From an uncultured candidate division WPS-2 bacterium (lineage in GTDB: Bacteria; Vulcanimicrobiota; Vulcanimicrobiia; Vulcanimicrobiales; Vulcanimicrobiaceae), in NCBI GenBank assembly GCA_937927945.1, contig CALEYW010000088.1, positions 17,472 to 81,471 of the forward strand: a DNA stretch of 64,000 nucleotides, written 5' to 3'. Every line of letters begins with the position of its first letter. Position 1 is the first letter of the stretch. A model generated the notes under the pieces. That model worked only from the letters and a program-made list of their open reading frames with translations, made no database searches and had not been told where the DNA came from. Of this stretch, positions 1 to 8,709 are shown piece after piece. Made by a program: the position numbers and the translations under genes.

Positions 1-621
1 TCGTCCACGCAGATCGAGCTGCCCGGCGAGAATCCCGGAATTCTGGATCCGCCCGAGGCCTGGAGCGGTTCGCAGCTCGCCACGATCTCCTTCGGCCACG
101 GCATCTCGACCACGCCGCTGGCGCTCGTGCGCGCGTACGCCGCGATCGCCAACGGCGGTATGCTGCTGCGGCCACGGATCGTGCACGCGCTCGCCGACGC
201 CGACGGGAACGTCTTCTATCGTTATCCGGCCGAGGTCGAGCACCGCGTCATTTCCACCCGCACGTCGGCGACGCTGATGCGGTATCTGCGCGCGGTCGTC
301 GTCCGAGGCACGGGCAAAGAGACCGCTCGGGTCGCGGGTTACACGACCGCCGGCAAGACCGGAACGGCGCAAGTCGTCGAAAACGGACGCTACGAACCGG
401 GTGCCTACGTTGCGTCGTTCGTCGGAATGATCCCGGCGGAGCGTCCGCGCTACGTCATCTTGGTGAAGATCGAGCGTCCGCACGGTTCGATCTACGGTTC
501 GGCCGTCGCCGCGCCGGTGTTCGCCGAACTCGCGCGTGCCGCGATGCTGCACGCGGGGATCATGCCGTCCGCGCCGCCACGCTTGGTCTCCCACGGCGCC
601 GCGACGAAGGGTGTGCGCTGA
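1..621 (+). CDS. ftsI: FtsI / class B penicillin-binding protein, C-terminal part (5' end outside window)
   Basis: Division-specific peptidoglycan transpeptidase that cross-links septal wall in the periplasm. The window opens inside the gene, in frame from base 1, and holds the last 206 residues. The third active-site motif KTG is seen in AGKTGTAQ (bases 355-363), followed by the usual segment with ASFVGMIPAERP. The catalytic SxxK and SxN motifs must lie upstream. No PASTA repeats follow, so it looks like a division FtsI rather than a sporulation SpoVD-type protein. The stop codon overlaps the murE start by one base (TGATG), so the two are translationally coupled. Position directly before murE is the classic dcw order. 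Confidence 0.93.
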   Translation, partial: SSTQIELPGENPGILDPPEAWSGSQLATISFGHGISTTPLALVRAYAAIANGGMLLRPRIVHALADADGNVFYRYPAEVEHRVISTRTSATLMRYLRAVVVRGTGKETARVAGYTTAGKTGTAQVVENGRYEPGAYVASFVGMIPAERPRYVILVKIERPHGSIYGSAVAAPVFAELARAAMLHAGIMPSAPPRLVSHGAATKGVR

Positions 622-2051
622 TGCGAGAGACGGCGAGACTCGTAGCGGCCCTGCGGGGCGCACGCGTCGTCGGCGAACTTCCGCCGCTGGTCGAAGCAAT
701 CTCCTCCGATTCGCGCGCGGTCCTGCCGGGGACGATGTTCGTCGCTCTGCGCGGCGAGCGGGTCGACGGCCACGCGTACGTGACCGGCGCGATCGCGCGC
801 GGCGCCTCCGTCATCGTCGCCGAACGCGAGCTGAACAGCAGCGTACCGTTGGTCGTCGTCCCCGATACGCGCGTGGCGGCGTCCGCGCTCGCCGACGCGT
901 TCTACGACCACCCTTCGCAGTCGCTCGCGGTGGTCGGCGTGACCGGCACGAACGGTAAGACGACCACCACACACTTGGTGCGCGACGTGATCGAAGCGGC
1001 CGGGATCCCGTGCGGCGTCGTCGGAACGCTGGGCGGCGCGTTTCGCGATCGACGCTGGGAGCTCTCGAACACCACGCCGCTCGCGCTCGAACTGCAAGCG
1101 CTGCTCGCGTCGATGCGCGATGCGGGCGCGCGTGCGGTCGCCATGGAGGTGTCCTCGCACGCGTTGGCACTGAACCGGGTCGACCACGTGCGGTTTGCCG
1201 TCGCCGCGCTGACGAACATCACCCGCGATCATCTCGACTTTCACGGCACGTTCGAACGCTACACGGCGGCGAAGCGCCGTCTGTTCGATCTTGCGCCGCG
1301 CGCCGTGCTCAACGTCGACGATGCCGCCGGCGCGGCCTTCGCGCGCGAGCTCCGCGGCGCGACGACGTATGCGATCGACGCGGAGGCGGAACTGCGCGCG
1401 ACCGTCGTGCAGTTGGACGGCGACGGCTCGACCTTCAATCTCGGCGCGCTGCGCGTCAGCGTCGCGTTGCCCGGCCGGTTCAACGTGCGCAACGCGCTGG
1501 CCGCGTTCGGGATCGGCCGGGCGCTGGGGATCGACGACGTGACGATCGTGAACGGTCTCGCGGCGACGCGCGCCGTCCCCGGCCGCATGGAGCGCATCGG
1601 CGCCTTCGGCATCGATGCGATCGTCGACTATGCGCACACGCCGGACGCGCTGGAGAACGTGCTCTCCGCGGCCCGCGAGACGACCCGCGGCGACTTGATC
1701 GTCGTGTTCGGCTGCGGCGGCGACCGCGATCCGGGAAAGCGCGCGGAGATGGGCGAGATCGCCGCGCGACTCGCCGACCGCGTCATCGTCACCTCCGACA
1801 ACCCGCGCTCCGAAGATCCGCTGGAGATCGCGAAGTCGATCGCCAACGGGTTCGAACGAACCGACATCGTGCTCGACCGCCGGGCTGCGATCCGGCGCGC
1901 GATCGTGCAGGCGCAAGCCGGAGACACCGTAGTCGTAGCCGGCAAGGGCCACGAAGCCTACCAGATCGTCGGGGAGGAAACCCGCCCCTTCGACGACCGC
2001 GACGAAGTCCGCATCGCCTTCAACAAGCGCGCGGAGGCGGTCAGAAGATGA
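621..2051 (+). CDS. murE: UDP-MurNAc-L-Ala-D-Glu:2,6-diaminopimelate ligase MurE
   Basis: Cytoplasmic ATP-dependent ligase that adds the third amino acid of the peptidoglycan stem. At 476 residues it has family length. The N-terminal UDP-binding domain carries SSDSRAVLPGTMFVAL, the ATP loop GTNGKTTTTH lies near residues 109-117, the lysine normally carbamylated sits in YTAAKRRLFD near residue 217, and DNPRSEDP lies near residue 392. The DNPR motif marks the enzymes that add meso-diaminopimelate rather than lysine, which agrees with a diderm wall. The ATG overlaps the ftsI stop by one base. Confidence 0.96.
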   Translation: MRETARLVAALRGARVVGELPPLVEAISSDSRAVLPGTMFVALRGERVDGHAYVTGAIARGASVIVAERELNSSVPLVVVPDTRVAASALADAFYDHPSQSLAVVGVTGTNGKTTTTHLVRDVIEAAGIPCGVVGTLGGAFRDRRWELSNTTPLALELQALLASMRDAGARAVAMEVSSHALALNRVDHVRFAVAALTNITRDHLDFHGTFERYTAAKRRLFDLAPRAVLNVDDAAGAAFARELRGATTYAIDAEAELRATVVQLDGDGSTFNLGALRVSVALPGRFNVRNALAAFGIGRALGIDDVTIVNGLAATRAVPGRMERIGAFGIDAIVDYAHTPDALENVLSAARETTRGDLIVVFGCGGDRDPGKRAEMGEIAARLADRVIVTSDNPRSEDPLEIAKSIANGFERTDIVLDRRAAIRRAIVQAQAGDTVVVAGKGHEAYQIVGEETRPFDDRDEVRIAFNKRAEAVRR

Positions 2052-2100
2052 CGGTCATGGACCGAGCAGAGCGTGCAGCCAGAGCGGAGCGCCTTTCAAC

Positions 2101-3471
2101 ATGAGGCTGCCCGTCGGCGATGCTATCGCTGCGACTCACGCACAGGTCATCAACGATGGCGCGTTGCCCGCGTCGTTGTTGGTGCAGACGGATTCGCGGG
2201 CGATCGAGCGTGGGGCGACGTTCTTGGCGCTGCGTGGCGAGCGGTTCGACGGGCACCGGTACGTGGAGCAGGCGTACGCGCGCGGCGTGGCGTGCGCGAT
2301 CGTGGACGACGCCCAGACGGTTCCGCCCGGCAGGCCCGCGCTCGTCGTGGCCGATACGCTGCAGGCGTACCTCGATCTCGGCGCGCTCGCGCGCACGCGG
2401 ATCGCGGGAACAGTCGTCGGCATCACCGGTTCGACCGGCAAAACGACGACCAAGGGGTTCCTCTTCGCGCTCCTGCGCGCGGCCGGCATCCCGGTCACCG
2501 CGACGCCGGAGAACGAGAACAATGAAGTCGGGGTCGCGAAGTTTCTGTGCGGCCTCGAAGACGGCGATCCGCGCGTCGCGATCGTCGAGATGGGCGCGCG
2601 CAAGTATCGCGACCTCGACGTGCTGGTGGCCGCCGCGCGGCCGGACGTCGGCGTGCTGACCAACGTCGGCGAAGCGCACCTCGAGATCATGGGCAGCCGC
2701 ACGCGAATCGCGGAGACGAAGTGGGCGCTTCCGGCCGGATCGCGGCGCGCGGTGCTCAATCTCGAGGACGAGGCGTCCCGCGCGCGCGCGGGCGAACTTC
2801 CCGCGCCGCCGGTGTGGTATGGGATCGATCTGGAGCGGCCGCCGCACGGCCAACGCGCCGTCGTGATCGAGACGGATGCCGCCTGGTGCATCGCGGAGGA
2901 CGAGACGACCGAGAGCTACCGGTTGGCGATCGGTTTTCCCGGCGACCACAACCGGCGCAACCTCGCCGGTGCGTTCGCCGCGGCGATGCTGTGCGGCGCG
3001 GCGCCGGGCGCGCTCGCTGCGGCGGTCGGCGCGCTGTCGCTCCCGCACGGGCGGTACGAAGTCGTCGAGCTCGCCGAGGACGTGCGGCTCGTGTTCGACG
3101 CGTACAACGCGTCGCTCTCCGGGACGCTTGCGACGCTCGCGACGTTCGGACGCGAAGAAGCGGAACGGCGCATCGCCGTGCTGGGCGGGATGGCGGAGCT
3201 CGGCATCGACTCGCCGGTAATGCACGAAAAAGTCGGCGAGATCGCCGCGAAGCGAGCGGACGTCGTGCTCGCCGGCGGACGTTTCGCCGAGGACACCGTG
3301 CGCGGCGTCGAACGAGCCGGCGGCACCGCCGTGACGTACGCCGAGAATTCGGACGCGGTCACGTGGCTGCGCGCAAACCTACGGCGCGGCGATGCGGTTC
3401 TGCTCAAGGGTTCGCGCGCGTACAAGATGGAGGAGATCGCGACGGCGCTGGGCGCCGAGGTGTTCGCGTGA
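2101..3471 (+). CDS. murF: UDP-MurNAc-tripeptide:D-Ala-D-Ala ligase MurF
   Basis: Cytoplasmic Mur ligase that completes the UDP-MurNAc-pentapeptide. The 456 residues show the three-domain Mur layout: a MurE-like N-terminal domain (TDSRAIERGATFLALRGERFDGH), an ATP loop GSTGKTTTKG near residue 110, EMGARKYRDL and TNVGEAHLEIMGSR in the central domain, and a C-terminal ligand domain ending in LLKGSRAYKMEEI. The ATG follows murE by 49 bases, and an in-frame GTG 30 bases upstream is also possible. The stop overlaps the GTG start of the next gene. Confidence 0.95.
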   Translation: MRLPVGDAIAATHAQVINDGALPASLLVQTDSRAIERGATFLALRGERFDGHRYVEQAYARGVACAIVDDAQTVPPGRPALVVADTLQAYLDLGALARTRIAGTVVGITGSTGKTTTKGFLFALLRAAGIPVTATPENENNEVGVAKFLCGLEDGDPRVAIVEMGARKYRDLDVLVAAARPDVGVLTNVGEAHLEIMGSRTRIAETKWALPAGSRRAVLNLEDEASRARAGELPAPPVWYGIDLERPPHGQRAVVIETDAAWCIAEDETTESYRLAIGFPGDHNRRNLAGAFAAAMLCGAAPGALAAAVGALSLPHGRYEVVELAEDVRLVFDAYNASLSGTLATLATFGREEAERRIAVLGGMAELGIDSPVMHEKVGEIAAKRADVVLAGGRFAEDTVRGVERAGGTAVTYAENSDAVTWLRANLRRGDAVLLKGSRAYKMEEIATALGAEVFA

Positions 3472-4166
3472 TTCCGGTCGCCGTTCGCGAAGCCGGTCTG
3501 CCCGACGGCGTCGTTGCGATCCCCGTGCGGACGCGGCTGATCGCTCCGGGCGATGATCTCGCGAGCGTCGTCGGCGCTGCGGTCCGCGGGATCGCGCGTC
3601 CCGGCGACGTCGTCGCGATCGCCGAGACGGCGGTGGCGATCGCGCAGTCGCGCTTCATCCCGGCCGAATTCATTCGCCCTTCGCGCCTGGCGCTCGCGCT
3701 CTCCCGGCGCGCCGGCGCGCTCGCCACGGTCAGCCAGCCCGAGTCGATGCAGCTGGTGATCGACCAAGCCGGCCCGCGCAAGGTCGTGTGGGCGACCATC
3801 GCGCACGTGCTGGGCCGGCTGCGCGGGAAGCGCGGGGTCTTCTACGAGATTCTCGGTGAGGCGATCGCGGCGATCGACGGCTACACCGGCACGCTGCCGC
3901 CCTACGAACGCGCGATCGTCCTCGGACCCGCCGAACCCGACCGCGTCTCCGCCGAGCTCGCCGCCGCGCTCGGCGTGCACGTCGCGATCGTCGATGCGAA
4001 CGACCTGCACCGCGCGAAGGCGCTCGGCGCCTCACCGCTGCTGGACCGCGGTGCCGTCGAGTGCGCGCTGCTCGGCAACCCGCACGGCAACGGCGACGAG
4101 CAGACGCCGCTCGTCGTGCTGGCCTGGCGCGGCGACGGACCGAACCCGCTGGTGAGCGCGCCGTGA
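3468..4166 (+). CDS. CofE/F420-0:gamma-glutamyl ligase-like protein inside the mur cluster
   Basis: A 232-residue protein resembling the coenzyme F420-0:L-glutamate ligase family (CofE/FbiB N-terminal domain), which forms peptide bonds with glutamate using GTP. The resemblance lies in the opening VRTRLIAPGDDLASVV, the central RPGDVVAIAETAVAIAQ, and LLDRGAVECALLGNPHGNGDEQTPLVVLA at the end. The family's usual QKIVSKAEGR-like stretch reads ETAVAIAQSRF here, so substrate and chemistry may differ. The GTG start overlaps the murF stop and the gene's own stop overlaps the mraY start, so it is embedded in the translational chain. No other F420 gene is visible. It may be a peptide or amide ligase acting on a wall precursor, which is inference; the family call itself is moderately secure. 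Confidence 0.72.
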   Translation: MIPVAVREAGLPDGVVAIPVRTRLIAPGDDLASVVGAAVRGIARPGDVVAIAETAVAIAQSRFIPAEFIRPSRLALALSRRAGALATVSQPESMQLVIDQAGPRKVVWATIAHVLGRLRGKRGVFYEILGEAIAAIDGYTGTLPPYERAIVLGPAEPDRVSAELAAALGVHVAIVDANDLHRAKALGASPLLDRGAVECALLGNPHGNGDEQTPLVVLAWRGDGPNPLVSAP

Positions 4167-5194
4167 GCGACGTCAACGTCTTCGCCGGCTATCCGGCGTG
4201 GTTTTTCGTCGTGATGTACCCGATCGTCACGTGGCCGTTCGGCTTTGGCGCGCTCGCAGTCGGCGCGCTGCTCGGGACGGTGCCGGCGTTCATTGTGACG
4301 GCGCTCCTCGGCAAGCCGCTGATCGCACGGCTTCGGCGCGCCTCCGCGAGACAAACCGCCTACGAGGACGCGCCCGAAACGCATCAGGTCAAGACGGGTA
4401 CCCCGACGATGGGCGGCGTGCTCTTCGGCGTCGCGCCCGTCGTCGCGCTGGTCCTGCTGCCTTCGCGCGCGACGCTTGCGCTGGCCGTCCTGACGTATTC
4501 GTGCATGGCGATCGGCGCGATCGACGACCTCGCGAAGATTCGCGGAAACAAGAACAAAGGTTTGCGAGCGCTGCCGAAATTCGGCTTGACGGGACTCGCC
4601 GCGGTCGCGTTTCTGCTGGTCGCCGGGCCACAGCCGATGGTCTTCGCAGGCATCGGCCCCGTCGCGCCTTGGCTCTGGTACGGTCTTTCGGTGTGTGTGA
4701 TCCTCGCGACCACGCACGCCGTGAACCTCACCGACGGGCTCGACGGACTTGCCGCAGGAACGATCGTGCCGCCGCTCGCCGTGCTGGTGTGCGTCTCGGC
4801 GATCGTTGTCGCACCGCTCGGCGTCCCGCTCTTCGCGTGCGCGACGATCGGCGCGGTGCTCGGATTCTTCGTCTACAACCGCCATCCGGCGACGGTGTTC
4901 ATGGGCGACACGGGCTCGCTCGCACTCGGCGGAGCGCTTGCCGGCGTCGCCATCCTGAGCGGCGCGCAACTGCTCTTGCTGCTCGTCGGCGGCGTGTTCG
5001 TCGCCGAAACCTTGAGTGTGATCATTCAAGTCGCCTCGTACAAGACGACGCGGCGCCGCGTCTTCCGCATGAGTCCGCTGCACCATCACTTCGAACTCGC
5101 CGGTTGGTCGGAGACGAAGGTGACCGCGCGCTTTTGGCTCGCTTCGCTCGTCCTCTCGCTCTTGGGCTTCGCCCTGATCGCGCGGTCCGCATGA
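4163..5194 (+). CDS. mraY: Phospho-MurNAc-pentapeptide transferase MraY
   Basis: Integral membrane enzyme that moves phospho-MurNAc-pentapeptide from UDP to undecaprenyl phosphate, forming lipid I. With the GTG start that overlaps the preceding stop (GTGA) it is 343 residues, close to the family norm. Hallmarks are KTGTPTMGG, AIDDLAKIRGNKNKGL, NLTDGLDGLAAG, FMGDTGSLALGG and HHHFELAGWSE, which hold the catalytic aspartates and the histidine-rich loop. About ten hydrophobic membrane segments separate these loops. The stop overlaps murD (ATGA). Confidence 0.96.
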   Translation: MSDVNVFAGYPAWFFVVMYPIVTWPFGFGALAVGALLGTVPAFIVTALLGKPLIARLRRASARQTAYEDAPETHQVKTGTPTMGGVLFGVAPVVALVLLPSRATLALAVLTYSCMAIGAIDDLAKIRGNKNKGLRALPKFGLTGLAAVAFLLVAGPQPMVFAGIGPVAPWLWYGLSVCVILATTHAVNLTDGLDGLAAGTIVPPLAVLVCVSAIVVAPLGVPLFACATIGAVLGFFVYNRHPATVFMGDTGSLALGGALAGVAILSGAQLLLLLVGGVFVAETLSVIIQVASYKTTRRRVFRMSPLHHHFELAGWSETKVTARFWLASLVLSLLGFALIARSA

Positions 5195-6606
5195 ACATCT
5201 TCCCGGCCGACGGTCGTTTCGATCGTAACGAACACGTCCTGGTGATCGGCTTGGGCCGCAGCGGACGGACCAGCGTCGAGGTCCTGCGGGAGCGAGTCGG
5301 CTCGCTCGCCGCGACCGACGAGGCGCCTTCCGAGCAGCTGGCCGAAGCGCTCGCCGAACTCGAGGCGCGCGGCGTGCCGTTCATCGCACCCGACGCGCTC
5401 GGCGACGTGCTCGCCACGACCTCGGTCGCCGTCCTCTCGCCGGGCATTCCGCTCACCGCGCCGATCGTGCGCCGCGTCCAAGCCGCCGGCGTTCCCGTCT
5501 TCAGCGAAGTCGAGGTCGCGTACCGCATCTGCAAGGCGCCGATCGTCGCCGTGACCGGGACGAAAGGGAAGTCGACGACGACGGCGCTGGTCGGCGCGCT
5601 GTTCACCGCCGCCGGCACGACCGTGCACGTCGGCGGCAACATCGGCAACGCGCTGATCGGCGAAACGGCGTTCGCCGCCGCGAGCGACTGGGTCGTCGCC
5701 GAAGTCAGCTCGTTTCAGCTCGAGTCGATCCGCTCGTTCAAACCGCGCGTCTCGCTGATCACCAACATCACGCCCGACCACCTCGACCGCTACCCCTCGA
5801 TGGAAGAGTACGCCGAGGCCAAGTTCCGCATCTTCACCAACCAGGGTCCGCACGACACGTTCGTCGGCAACTTCGACGACGAGATCATCCGTACGGCCCC
5901 GGGCGAAGACGGCAACCGCATCAAGGCGCGCACGCAGTGGTTCGCGTCCGAGCCGCGCCGCAATTCGACGCTGTACCTGCGCGGTGGGACGCAGATCGTG
6001 TACGCGCCGCCGACCGGCGATCCGCGTCCCGTCGATGTCATGAACGTCGCCGACATCCCGCTGCTCGGGCGCCACAACGTGGAAAACGTGATGGGCGCGA
6101 TCCTGGTCGCGCTCGCGGCTGGCCTGCCGCTCGACGCGATCCGCGAGGGCGTGCGCACGTTCCGCCCGCTCGGTCATCGGCTCGAAGCGATCGGCGAGGT
6201 GGACGGCGTGCAGTTCGTTGACGACTCGAAGGCGACCAATCCGGGTTCGGTCATCGCGGCGATGCGTTCGTTCGACCGTCCGATCGTGCTGATCGCGGGC
6301 GGCAAGGCGAAGGGCACGGAGTTCGCCGAGATGGGCAAGGTCGTCTCCTCGCGCGCGAAGGCCGTCGTGCTGATCGGGGAGGCGGCCGACGAGATCGCCG
6401 CGGTCGTCAAACGTGCCGCCGTCGCCCGCGCGGCGTCGATGGAGGAGGCCGTCGAGAAGGCGCGCGCGTTCGCCGAGCCGGGCGACGTCGTGCTGCTGTC
6501 GCCGGGCTGCGCGTCGTTCGACATGTTCCGCTCGGCCGAACATCGCGGGCAGCTGTTCGCGGACGCCGTCCGCACACTGCGCGGCTCGGTACCCGATGCA
6601 CGCTAG
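5191..6606 (+). CDS. murD: UDP-MurNAc-L-alanine:D-glutamate ligase MurD
   Basis: Cytoplasmic ligase adding D-glutamate to UDP-MurNAc-L-alanine. The 471-residue protein begins at the ATG that overlaps the mraY stop. It has an N-terminal Rossmann-like VIGLGRSGRTSVEVL, the ATP loop GTKGKSTTTALV, FQLESIRSF and NITPDHLDRYPSMEEYAEAK in the central domain, and HRLEAIGEVDGVQFVDDSKATNP plus LLSPGCASFDMF in the C-terminal domain. All are diagnostic of MurD. It runs 11 bases into ftsW. Confidence 0.96.
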   Translation: MNIFPADGRFDRNEHVLVIGLGRSGRTSVEVLRERVGSLAATDEAPSEQLAEALAELEARGVPFIAPDALGDVLATTSVAVLSPGIPLTAPIVRRVQAAGVPVFSEVEVAYRICKAPIVAVTGTKGKSTTTALVGALFTAAGTTVHVGGNIGNALIGETAFAAASDWVVAEVSSFQLESIRSFKPRVSLITNITPDHLDRYPSMEEYAEAKFRIFTNQGPHDTFVGNFDDEIIRTAPGEDGNRIKARTQWFASEPRRNSTLYLRGGTQIVYAPPTGDPRPVDVMNVADIPLLGRHNVENVMGAILVALAAGLPLDAIREGVRTFRPLGHRLEAIGEVDGVQFVDDSKATNPGSVIAAMRSFDRPIVLIAGGKAKGTEFAEMGKVVSSRAKAVVLIGEAADEIAAVVKRAAVARAASMEEAVEKARAFAEPGDVVLLSPGCASFDMFRSAEHRGQLFADAVRTLRGSVPDAR

Positions 6607-7765
6607 CGGGTTAGGGCGCAGACGGCCCAATCCGAGCGGTTCGAGCTTCGTCCGGGCAACGCGTCAAAAGACGGTACTCAAGCCGCCGGACGCGCTGCTG
6701 CTGGGTGCGGTCGCGTTCCTGCTGACGCTGGGTTTGGTCATGGTGTTCAGCGCGTCGAGCGTGACCGCGTACACGTACTACCACGACAACGCGTACTTCC
6801 TCAAACATCAGCTCGTCTACGTCGCGGTCGGGCTCGTCATCGCGTACGCGGCGTACCGCGTCGACTACCGCAAGCTCAAGCGGCTCGCCCCGGGCGCGGT
6901 GGTGATCGCGATGATCCTGCTGCTGCTCACCCTGATCCCGCACGTCGGGTTCGCGACGGGCGGCGCGCGCCGCTGGCTGGGCTTTCATGCGATCTCGTTT
7001 CAGCCCTCGGAGTTCGCGAAGCTCGTGCTCGTGCTGTTTCTCGCCGCGAAGCTGGCGCAGCTCGGCGAGGGGGTGCGCTCGCTCTCGCGAGGCGTCGTGC
7101 TGATCTTCTTCGTCGCGCTGCTGATCGCGCTGCCCGTCTTCTTCGAACCGGACATGGGCACCGCGTCGCTGATGATCTTCACCGCGTTCGCGATGCTGTT
7201 CACGGCCGGCGCGCGGATCGAGCACCTCGTGCTGAGCGCACTCGCGATGCTCCCCGCCGTGCTGCTCGCCGTCGGGTCCTCGGCGTACAAACGCGCGCGA
7301 ATCTTCGCGTTCATCAACCCGTGGAAGGACGCGCAGAATACCGGCTTCCACATCGTGCAATCGCTGCTGGCGCTCGGCAGCGGCGGGATCTTGGGACTGG
7401 GCCTGGGCGCGTCGCGGCAGAAGTATTTCTATCTGCCGGAGGCCCACAACGATTTCATCTTCGCCGTGCTCGGTGAAGAGCTCGGCATGCTGGGCGGCCT
7501 CGTCGTGATCGCGTTGTTCGTGCTGTTCGCGATCCGCGCGGTCACGCTCGCGATCAAGGCGCCCGACCGGTTCGGGATGCTCCTCGCGATGGGCTGCACG
7601 TTCCTGATCGTCATTCAGGCGTTCATCAACATCGGCGTCGTGACGGGCTCGTGGCCGGTGACGGGCGTCCCGCTGCCGTTCATCTCGTTCGGCGGCACCT
7701 CGATGATCGTCTCGCTAGTCGCGGTCGCGCTCATCGCCAACGTCGGCCGCTACCGCACGACCTGA
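6596..7765 (+). CDS. ftsW: Lipid II polymerase / division protein FtsW
   Basis: SEDS-family membrane glycosyltransferase that polymerises lipid II at the septum together with FtsI. The chosen ATG gives 389 residues, with a basic cytoplasmic N-terminus and then about ten membrane segments starting at LLLGAVAFLLTLGLVMVFS. SEDS motifs include FQPSEFAKL, a large loop with KDAQNTGFHIVQSLLALGSGG, AHNDFIFAVLGEELG near residue 284 and PFISFGGTSM near residue 360. Its place between murD and murG is that of ftsW rather than rodA. Confidence 0.94.
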   Translation: MHASGLGRRRPNPSGSSFVRATRQKTVLKPPDALLLGAVAFLLTLGLVMVFSASSVTAYTYYHDNAYFLKHQLVYVAVGLVIAYAAYRVDYRKLKRLAPGAVVIAMILLLLTLIPHVGFATGGARRWLGFHAISFQPSEFAKLVLVLFLAAKLAQLGEGVRSLSRGVVLIFFVALLIALPVFFEPDMGTASLMIFTAFAMLFTAGARIEHLVLSALAMLPAVLLAVGSSAYKRARIFAFINPWKDAQNTGFHIVQSLLALGSGGILGLGLGASRQKYFYLPEAHNDFIFAVLGEELGMLGGLVVIALFVLFAIRAVTLAIKAPDRFGMLLAMGCTFLIVIQAFINIGVVTGSWPVTGVPLPFISFGGTSMIVSLVAVALIANVGRYRTT

Positions 7766-7769
7766 ATCG

Positions 7770-8705
7770 ATGGGCAAGCGCTTGCTGCTGTGGACATTCG
7801 TCGCGTTGCTCGGCGCGAGCTCGAGCGCGACGTCGCCGCTGCTCGTCAGCTCCCGCTACGAATTGGTGTACGTCGATGGTGACGCGCGTCGCGTCGCGTC
7901 GGCCGGCCCCGGGACGACCGGATACCGGCTGCTGGGCGCCGTCGCCGACGGGAGCGTGCTGGTGGCCTTCGACGAGGCCGGCTTCGTCGACGTCGAGTCG
8001 GTCTCGCCGTCGCTGGCGTCGCGTACGCTGAAGACTTTCCCGCGCTCTGCGGCCGCCTTCATCGCCCCGAGCAGCGACGGCTTCCTCGTTTACGACGCCT
8101 CGACGCAACTGCTGCGGCGCTACGACGCGCAGGGTTCGCTCGCCGGGACTCCGGCCGCGCCGCTCGGTGCGCGCGCGGCGCTCGGGATCGGCGAGGTGGT
8201 CGTGGTGCTCGGTCCCGGCCGGCTCGACACCTACGACACGCGCGGCCGTTTGCAGCATGCCGTGCCGCTCGACGGCGGAGACCTCGCCGCGCTCCCCGGC
8301 GCGCGGTTCGCGGTCACCGATACGCGCGACGGCGAGATCCGCGTCTATACGGCGGCCCTGCAGCAGACGGCCACGTTGCGCGTCTCCGGCCGGCCGTTGC
8401 GTGCCCTCGCAGCCGGACCCGATGGTTCGATCGGGATCGTGACCGGGACCCCGGCGTGCGGCCTCGTCTCCGACGTCGAGGTCGACGTGTTCGACGATCC
8501 CGCCGCGTCGGGGGCGCCTGTCCGTTTGCGGACCAACCTGCCGAACCCCGTGAGCCTGACCATCGCGAGCGACGCAGTGTACGTCGCGAATGCGGGTTGC
8601 CGCGGCGAGGACGGTTCGATCGCGGTGTTCGGCCGCGACGGCACCCCGCGCGGAACGATCGTCAACGTCGGTTCGCCGAGCGGCGTGCTGCCGTTGGCGC
8701 GCTAA
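7770..8705 (+). CDS. Exported protein of unknown function, predicted beta-propeller, inserted between ftsW and murG
   Basis: A 311-residue protein not recognised as a known family. The N-terminus LLLWTFVALLGASSSATS looks like a signal peptide. The remainder is a series of short strand-turn units of the type DGSVLVAFDEAG, SSDGFLVYD, ALGIGEVVVVL, TDTRDGEIRVY, GPDGSIGIVTG and SDAVYVANAG, which suggest a six- or seven-bladed WD40/PQQ-like propeller. It starts 4 bases after ftsW and ends 4 bases before murG, so it is clearly part of the operon. Propellers usually serve as binding scaffolds; a periplasmic partner of the divisome would fit, but that is inference. Confidence 0.75.
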   Translation: MGKRLLLWTFVALLGASSSATSPLLVSSRYELVYVDGDARRVASAGPGTTGYRLLGAVADGSVLVAFDEAGFVDVESVSPSLASRTLKTFPRSAAAFIAPSSDGFLVYDASTQLLRRYDAQGSLAGTPAAPLGARAALGIGEVVVVLGPGRLDTYDTRGRLQHAVPLDGGDLAALPGARFAVTDTRDGEIRVYTAALQQTATLRVSGRPLRALAAGPDGSIGIVTGTPACGLVSDVEVDVFDDPAASGAPVRLRTNLPNPVSLTIASDAVYVANAGCRGEDGSIAVFGRDGTPRGTIVNVGSPSGVLPLAR

Positions 8706-8709
8706 CGTC

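Noticed and set aside
492..1952. Long reading frame on the minus strand opposite murE
   Set aside because: It is rich in arginine, histidine and aspartate, as expected for the antisense of GC-rich coding DNA, and has no family resemblance. Similar long antisense frames occur all along the window, for example at 5086-6630, 9618-11252 and 58806-60443.
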